From positions 3,335,072 to 3,399,071 of the forward strand of contig CM026566.1 of assembly GCA_015143295.1 (NCBI GenBank): a DNA stretch of 64,000 nt, given 5' to 3'. The notes beneath the pieces were generated by a model. It searched no databases, was not told where the DNA came from, and worked only from the letters and a program-made list of their open reading frames with translations. Within the stretch, counting starts at the first letter, position 1. The number at the start of each line of letters is the position of its first letter. Source of the DNA: Tetracentron sinense. Lineage: Eukaryota > Streptophyta > Magnoliopsida > Trochodendrales > Trochodendraceae. Made by a program: the position numbers and the translations under genes. Positions 57,990-64,000 of this stretch are shown here, piece after piece.

Positions 57990-60900
57990 CTGCATCATCC
58001 ACAGAGAGAAAAAGAAACCCTCAATGTTTCGTTTTAATATAAAGGCAAAATATCAAATAAGAATATATTCATATTATTACCATTATTTCCACGAATAAAT
58101 GCGTCACCATATTTGTTTTTCAGCTGACCGTTGACATATTCTTCTGTCTGCTCCATTGCTATATTCATATATCCGTCCAGACAAGCTAGAATTCCTGCGC
58201 AACAAAATGAACTGACGATAATATGTTCACATCCTTATATGTGTGTGTGCAAGTAAACTTGTGGGTGGCAAGTCTAATATGTATGAAAATATATTCCCTT
58301 GCTCTGTAGACAATCACAGTGATTCAAAAGACCATCTTTTCACACTTATCTGATACGTAGGAGAGGACCAGAATTGTCATCTCCCCTCACTTGGCACGTT
58401 TAGTTTACGTCCATTTCTGAGGAGTAGTAGCAACCCTCCATAACTCCTTTCAGGTACATTGTGATGCATCATGGTACCTCATATGCCATATTTATATAGT
58501 GCATATATCATGCATTGGCGATTTCTTGTCATGTTTCTTGAGGGCAAGCACTCCATGGTACAAGCAATGAGTTGAAATTTTATCACTCACCAATCTTTTG
58601 ATTTACAAGGCACATCACACAACATAAAGCTATTTTTTTTTGTCAAAGTAGACTACATGGGGCAATTTGACAAATAATTTTCATGCAGTGTCCATTTAGG
58701 TATAAGACGTGCCACTTGTCACATAATAACAAAGTTCGGGTTCGAGAATTATTCGGCAGGGGTTAAGTTTGTAAAAAAAGGCAAAAATCGGCATATTTGG
58801 GATAGTTGGGGATAATTCCGGAAAAATAAAAAATAATAGTTAATATTTATAAAAATAGGAACGTGATACCAACTAATCCATCTACTAATCTGTACTGACA
58901 TCTCTTGTAATGTTAAACATTTATCCTAATTCTTAAAAAACGCACTATGTAAATTGTAAGCAATTGACATCTCTTGCAATGTTACAATTATCCTAATCCC
59001 CCAAAAAAACACACTATGTAAACAAACAAACTCGAGAAAAAATTACATAAGGCTTAAGCAAGCTTTATGTAACTTAAGAAAAAAGAAGAATCTAGATTAA
59101 ATGTTTGTACATGCAAATCAGATTCCATAAGCAATTCATAAATGTATAAAATTGCAAAAAGTACTAATTTGAATAGAACTTTATGTAACTTAAGAAAAAA
59201 GAAGAATCTAGACTAAATGTTTGTATATGCAAATCAGATTCCATAAGCAATTCATAAATGTATAAAATTGCAAAAAATACTAATCTGAATAGATAAAATC
59301 AAAGAAGCAATATCGGAGGGCATTTACTTGACAAAACATAGTTATTTAGTACAATATGAAAATAGCTCATAATAAATAGCACAAGTCATATTTTTCTATT
59401 AGTTTGGTCAAAATCCAGTAGACCTCTCAATTCAATCGAATGTAATCAAAACCTTAAAAAACTACTCGAATAGAGTTTTCTCATTGTTCTTTTAATTGAC
59501 GACTTCAATCAAATGAGGATTCTCAATGTGAAATAAGTCTCGGGTTATTGGTAATTACTCTCTATTTATTTATTTTTGATAAGTAAACTCCATATAATAA
59601 AAATGAGAAAGCAATACAAAGGCACACAGGAAAAGAAAGAAGAGTTTACAAGTGCATAAACTCAAACCAAAGAGATCCCAAGCACCCAAGCCCACCTAAT
59701 CAACCCATCACCTCCCTTAGAGCCTCCACTTTGAAGTGAAGCCATGCCCATTCCAATACAACCAAACGGATCTGCGCACAAATACACTCTATTGATAATA
59801 GAAAGTCCATTTTCCCACCCCCATTCTTATTTTAATATTCTGAATAAGCTTGTACGAATAATTTGTGAGAAATCCTCATTCGAAATAAGTTCGACATAAA
59901 TTTGGAATAATTCGTCAGTTAGGGAATTATTCACGAATAATTTGTTAGTTCGGGAATTATTCGCGAATACTTCGTTAGTTCAGGAATTATTCGCGAATAA
60001 TTTGTTAGTTCAGGAATTATTCGTCAGTTCATAAAAAAAAACATTTTTAAACTTCACCCCTTAAATTAAATAGTTTGGGAACAATTCGAGATCTTTGTTA
60101 CAATGCTTGTCAGGAGTGGATAGGAGTTTCTAAAGAACATGAAATTGTTGGTAGGTGCACTGCAACCCCAAAATGAGTGGTAAGAAGTTGATCGACTCGA
60201 GATCTTGTATATTGACATATTTAGTTACTCTTTTATTTATAATATAACAGTGAAACATGCTGCTCACATATATTTTGTGATTAGGTACATGATATGGGCA
60301 CCCTCTGATTGTACTTCAGAAACAAGTATGTTTAAACATCTGTGTGATGGTCTACAATTTAACCCTAAGAAATTTCATTTCTAGGTAACCAAATAGAGAT
60401 AGAGGAGCAGGAATACATTATCCGGGATTGAAATTTCGCTGTTGGTATACCATCTCGCAGAAGGGAAAACAATTTTAAAATGTTGGGAGAAATTTAACAC
60501 TCTGGGCTTGAACTACTCAAGTTAATATAGTAAGAGTTGTTAAAATTCAGATGGGCATGGATGAGTTACTGAGGATTTAAAACAGCAGTGTACATTTTAT
60601 GAAAAACAAAATTTAGAAGACTGCTCTATCAAGCTTATGGCTTCTTTCTTATGATACATATAATGATGTCCAAATACATGCATATACAAAGATTCTGTTC
60701 ATGCGACCCTAGTATACACGTGCATTACTTATTCGTCGAGAACATCTACTATTTGATCAAAGATTATACAAATAGCTATCTAAACTACTCAATTAGGACA
60801 ACAAAATATTTCAAAAAATTAAAGAATTATCTGATAAATCTGTTTCACTACAGTCCACTAATTCCAACGTGGTAAAGCAGGTAAGGGACAGAGATGTTTT

Positions 60901-62584
60901 GTTCTAATATGGAGATTTCATACGCGAAATTTCAATGTTCCATGTCTAACTCAGTGGATGGTGCAGTTGGCTAGCATCCCAGTTTGCTCCCTGTGCTCGT
61001 GTGTTCAACTCCCTCTCCTTGACTTACCCTAGTGTCCATAAGGAAAATTCCGAGTGGGTTGGTGCAGACACCCGAAGTGACTAATCCTTTCCTCAAAGAA
61101 TTTGGGACACCTTTCATTACAAAAAAGAAGAAGACACATTTCAGTCAATTTCTGCTGAAATGTGTCCACTTCTTGGGTCCGGAAACAAAATAAAAAACTA
61201 CATGGGACTCTCTAGAAATTTATCAGTTTACTTCATATAATTTCACTAAATTTTGACCGAAACGTTATGTCAATAGTAAAATAATGCTGAACTCGGAGCT
61301 TCTTTTTCCAAGAAAAATTCATTTTTATATATATTTGAAAAATATTTAAAAGTTTATTTTTTTAATCGGTAATCAAAGTATATATAACGATCAAAGCGCA
61401 AGGCCAATTAGTACATCAAGAAAGAGTTTACAAGAATGTAAGATCTATGCATGGTTTATTAGCCTATTTTCATACTTAAAATATTCGTATGTCTATATTA
61501 TTATTATTTCAAAATAATAAAAACTATTATTTTAATCTAAAAGTAAAAATTCTAAAAATTAAATAAAACAAAGCATTGGATCAGCATATGCATGTGTTTT
61601 ATAGTGTATTTGGATCATAATTTTCTCTACACCTGAGAAGGAGGAGATTTGATGCCAAAAGACCACTTGTAAATCACATAACGCTCCCGTTACACTTACA
61701 ACATAGGGGGGGCGCTTAGGGTATGATTCGAAAAACTTGATGGCTTTACCACCCAAAGGAATAATTTAAGAAATATCATATCAACATAAATGTAGTGTAT
61801 ATGATATATCCTAAATGTAGAACCATATAAGATAGTACTTTTATGACTAAGTTTTAGTGAAAAATAAAGTTCAATTAACACTTTAAAAGTCACAATTAAA
61901 GAAAAATAAGTGGAAGACATAGTTGTATACTATATATATATTAGTTTGTATAAAAATGTGTTTGACTATTATTTTCACATTATGTAAGAAAACTTGGAGT
62001 CACATCAGAACTCTATGTCCATTTGAATTTGTGGCCTGCCTTAATATTTAGTGTTTCTCTTCTTTGGGGACATTACTTTCTGACCATGGTTCTAATCATT
62101 AATCATGTGTAACTTCAACTTTCAAAATTTCTGACATGTACAACAACTTATGTCACTTGTTATTTATCTCACTTTTCTAATTCCTTATAGCTCTTTATGG
62201 TTATATAACGAATTATGGTGTGTATTGTTTCTTATTATATCATTTTCCCAGGTTTCATCTTCTTATATATCTAACGTTTCTTTCTTCCTTTTTTTAAACA
62301 TTGTTTCTCTAAGCTTCCTCGGAACATTTCCACAATTCCACTTCATGAGTGACCGAAGTTTACTACACCGACACTGAAAGTTTAAAACCTTGCTTCTTTG
62401 GTAAGTAAGAAATAATGAAAATAAAGAAATGAGATGGATGAGAGAAAAGTAAGAACTTGATTGACTGACCTCTATAATCGACTCCAGAGTTGAGCTTGAC
62501 AACAACAGGTCGCCCGCGAATCGATTTCAAGAAGTCTGCTGGGGTTTTTGTGGTTGTCAACCCCTTCTCTCCTCCTCCACTCAT
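57943..62584 (-). CDS. LSM6: U6 snRNA-associated Sm-like protein LSm6
   Basis: Subunit of the heptameric Lsm rings: LSM2-8 binds the U6 snRNA 3' end in the nucleus, and LSM1-7 promotes decapping of mRNA in the cytoplasm. Three exons on the minus strand: 62584-62470, 58194-58081 and 57989-57943. All junctions are GT-AG in phase, giving 91 residues, the usual plant LSM6 length. Sm1 motif: DFLKSIRGRPVVVKLNSGVD. Then ACLDGYMNIAMEQTEEYVNG. Sm2 motif: FIRGNNVLYIS. It ends KRTLADGA and TAA. The start ATG gives MSGGGEKGLTTTKTPADF, typical of plants. An AG at 62596-62595, ten bases before the ATG, could be the acceptor of a 5'-UTR intron. The gene converges on SYN4. Confidence 0.96.
58081..58194 (-). 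CDS. LSM6: LSM6 exon 2: Sm fold core
   Basis: Acceptor GCGCAG. It completes Gly and encodes ILACLDGYMNIAMEQTEEYV, then NGQLKNKYGDAFIRGNN. The donor is GTAATA. 114 bp. Confidence 0.96.
58720..60110. repeat. MITE-like unit with tandem repeats in LSM6 intron 1
   Basis: Left end AACAAAGTTCGGGTTCG matches the MITE nested at 7196-7451. The right end contains AACAATTCGAGATCTTTGTT. Inside are a 116-bp tandem duplication (59063-59297), a roughly 70-bp duplication (58896-59022), a LINE-3'-end-like stretch (about 59565-59830) and a roughly 30-bp array (59921-60030, GAATTATTCGCGAATAATTT). Probably a MITE with later insertions. Confidence 0.6.
60950..61130 (+). mobile_element. tRNA-derived SINE (Au-like) in LSM6 intron 1
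   Basis: AGTGGATGGTGCAGTTGGCT resembles a box A region and GTGTTCAACTCCC is a good box B. The 3' part GTGACTAATCC...GGGACACC...ATTAC followed by an A-rich tail parallels the SINE at 40598-40769. Target duplication not identified. Confidence 0.7.
61133..61166. repeat. 12-bp perfect hairpin after the SINE
   Basis: GACACATTTCAG, a 10-base loop, and the exact complement CTGAAATGTGTC. Confidence 0.6.
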
Positions 62585-63170
62585 CTCTTTTCTCCTGTGT
62601 TAACACTTGTTTTAGAAAATGGAAGTCTGCCAATGGTTAAGAAAATGAAACTACTTAACACACACAATAAAAGAAATAGGAGCTGACATTTTGTAGTTAC
62701 CTTGGTCATTTTCTTTTTACAACAAAAGAACTAACAAACTCATAAATTATGGGGGCAAACCAATAAATGAATGAATTATCACATATGTGGTTAAGAAAGT
62801 TGTCATTCTTCATTTGCAAACTTGCAAGTAAACAAATTCTCTTCTGTTGTACATAGAACTTCGAAGTAAATAGTTCATGATCTCAGCAAAACTGTCTCAG
62901 TTTTGTTTTATTATCAGAATAACTATCTTCATTATTACTGATATAAAAAAAAACTATCTTCATTATTTCAAAGTTGAATCCCTCGGAATAAGGCACAAAA
63001 TATTAGAATATATTCATTTCGTGCAAGCAGCCTAACGTGCTCCATAATGCACTGAATGCAGTCATCCCTCAGCCTCTCAGTATTACGCAGAATATCTTCT
63101 TCAGTTTTGAATTGGCCCAGATGTTGTTCTGGCTGATCCTTGGTTTTGCAACAACCCTAGCAAAGCCAAG
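62000..63170 (-). other. Coding-like minus-strand segment upstream of LSM6 (63000-63165) and surroundings
   Basis: Minus-strand translation from about 63157 gives DQPEQHLGQFKTEEDILRNT followed by ERLRDDCIQCIMEHVRLLAR, which looks protein-like with a CxxC pair. It runs from a possible acceptor (ccaag) to NEYI and then into low-complexity sequence. I do not recognise the family. It may be an exon of a neighbouring gene, a pseudogene fragment or chance. The rest of the interval upstream of the LSM6 ATG is AT-rich with no gene seen. Confidence 0.3.
62470..62584 (-). CDS. LSM6: LSM6 exon 1: start and Sm1 motif
   Basis: ATG at 62584-62582. It encodes 38 residues plus one base and ends at VDYR with donor GTCAGT. 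It carries the first half of the Sm fold. Confidence 0.96.
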
Positions 63171-63336
63171 GATAAGGACAGATTCTGCGCAAGCACACAA
63201 ACCTATGAAAACCCCTTGAGACAAGTGCTTGAAGGCCTAAGTATCCTACAGATGTTAAGATGTTGTAAGCTACAGAGGAGCATAAACAATTCTTAAAGGG
63301 GGGTATAAAAGAGAGGGACAAAAAAGGTGAATTAGG

Positions 63337-63345
63337 AACCCTAAA
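63337..63345. promoter_or_regulatory. Telo-box-like motif upstream of LSM6
   Basis: AACCCTAAA, close to the telo-box core common in promoters and leaders of plant RNA-processing and translation genes. It lies about 755 bp upstream of the LSM6 ATG and could belong to the promoter or a first non-coding exon. A nine-base motif can also occur by chance. Confidence 0.3.
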
Positions 63346-64000
63346 TTCGCAACACAACAATGTGATGACTTATACTTAAATATAGGGGTATAGAGGAATC
63401 AAAGATTGGGAAATATTGAGGCGAGTAAAGTCCAGTAGTTCACAACAAAATAAAAAGAAAAAAAACCTTAAATATATCTCTTCTGCAAGAATTACAATTA
63501 CTTCTTTAATTTGTTTAAACAAAAAAACTAACCAATGAAATTTTTTTGAGGGCTACTCGAAAAATTATGTAAAGAATAAACCTTTATCAAGAATAAATCC
63601 TTGGGCTTTAAGAGACTATATGCTAAAATAAAATAATATTCTTACCTTTAAAAACAAGTGCACTTCTATCGTTTTTCTTCATGATAAGTAACTTAAAAAA
63701 AAAATGAGAAGGCACAACTTATGCAATCTCAAATATGTTTTTTTGATTTGAAAATAGATAAATGTAGTAACCAAAAAATAATAATTTAAAAGACTACTTA
63801 CACATTAATATGCCTACACACATACACCACATCAAAAACTTAATTAAAGATTAGAATTCAATGAGATCTACGGCTCAAATTAAAAGTCATAAACCCTTAT
63901 CATATAAATACAACCTTAAGATGATATTAGGTTTCTTTTTTTACAGTCCTAATTTTTATTGCTCTCGAGAAGAAGAAGAAAGAGGAAATGAGAGTTTCTT

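Larger units (their letters stand above)
58195..62469 (-). other. LSM6 intron 1 (4.3 kb)
   Basis: Intron of 4,275 bp in a gene with only 276 coding bases. It holds tandem duplications (58896-59022 and 59063-59297), a MITE-like unit (58720-60110) and an Au-type SINE (about 60950-61130). No additional coding exon is required. Confidence 0.85.

Noticed and set aside
63989..64000. Possible start codon (ATGAGAGTTTC) in a GA-rich leader at the window end
   Set aside because: Only four codons are visible. Nothing supports a gene.

Overview
This is a nuclear plant (angiosperm) genomic window. The evidence is spliced genes with GT-AG introns, plant-type Ty1/copia and Ty3/gypsy (Tekay-like chromovirus) retrotransposons primed from initiator tRNA-Met, an L1-type LINE, tRNA-derived SINEs and many hAT-type MITEs. 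Species cannot be fixed from sequence alone. Very long, transposon-filled introns fit a medium or large plant genome.

Only two host genes are firmly supported, and they converge. (1) Plus strand, 7990-54634: most of a RAD21/SCC1-family cohesin kleisin of the plant SYN4 type. Fourteen coding exons splice in consistent phase to about 1,372 residues plus a stop. The exon(s) for roughly the first 45 residues lie upstream of the window, so the first visible intron is at least 8 kb. (2) Minus strand, 62584-57943: a complete 91-residue LSM6 gene (U6 snRNP / mRNA-decay Lsm ring) in three exons, with a 4.3-kb first intron.

Layout. 1-7989 is repeat sequence: a fold-back element, a 2.8-kb solo LTR with perfect target duplication, and several MITEs. 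7990-15040 holds the dense first ten visible SYN4 exons. 15041-22535 holds introns with a long-TIR element and hAT MITEs, plus small exons at 19218 and 20255. 22536-22665 is the penultimate exon. 22666-54535 is a single 31.9-kb intron. 54536-54634 is the last exon, which completes the C-terminal winged helix that in the family binds SMC1. 54635-57942 is intergenic. 57943-62584 is LSM6, and 62585-64000 is its upstream region.

The 31.9-kb intron is a nested retrotransposon stack. An old minus-strand copia element (copia-1, 23755-50557, target duplication GTGTT on both sides) has been split by an L1-type LINE (about 24830-27225), a 2.8-kb solo LTR (27528-30331), a 9.6-kb Tekay-type gypsy element (30767-40358, duplication GGAAG), a SINE (40598-40769) and a second copia (copia-2, 41042-48235). 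Copia-2 is itself split by a hAT MITE (43551-44620, duplication GCATGTGC) and carries a 277-bp-armed inverted repeat made from a foreign gag fragment. The LTR elements whose strand is certain from coding sequence run antisense to the host gene. By eye, LTR divergence falls from copia-1 to copia-2 to the Tekay element, which matches the nesting order.

The most notable regulatory-looking structure is in the Tekay LTRs: six copies of a 14-bp GATC-centred palindrome in two triplets with about 20-bp spacing.
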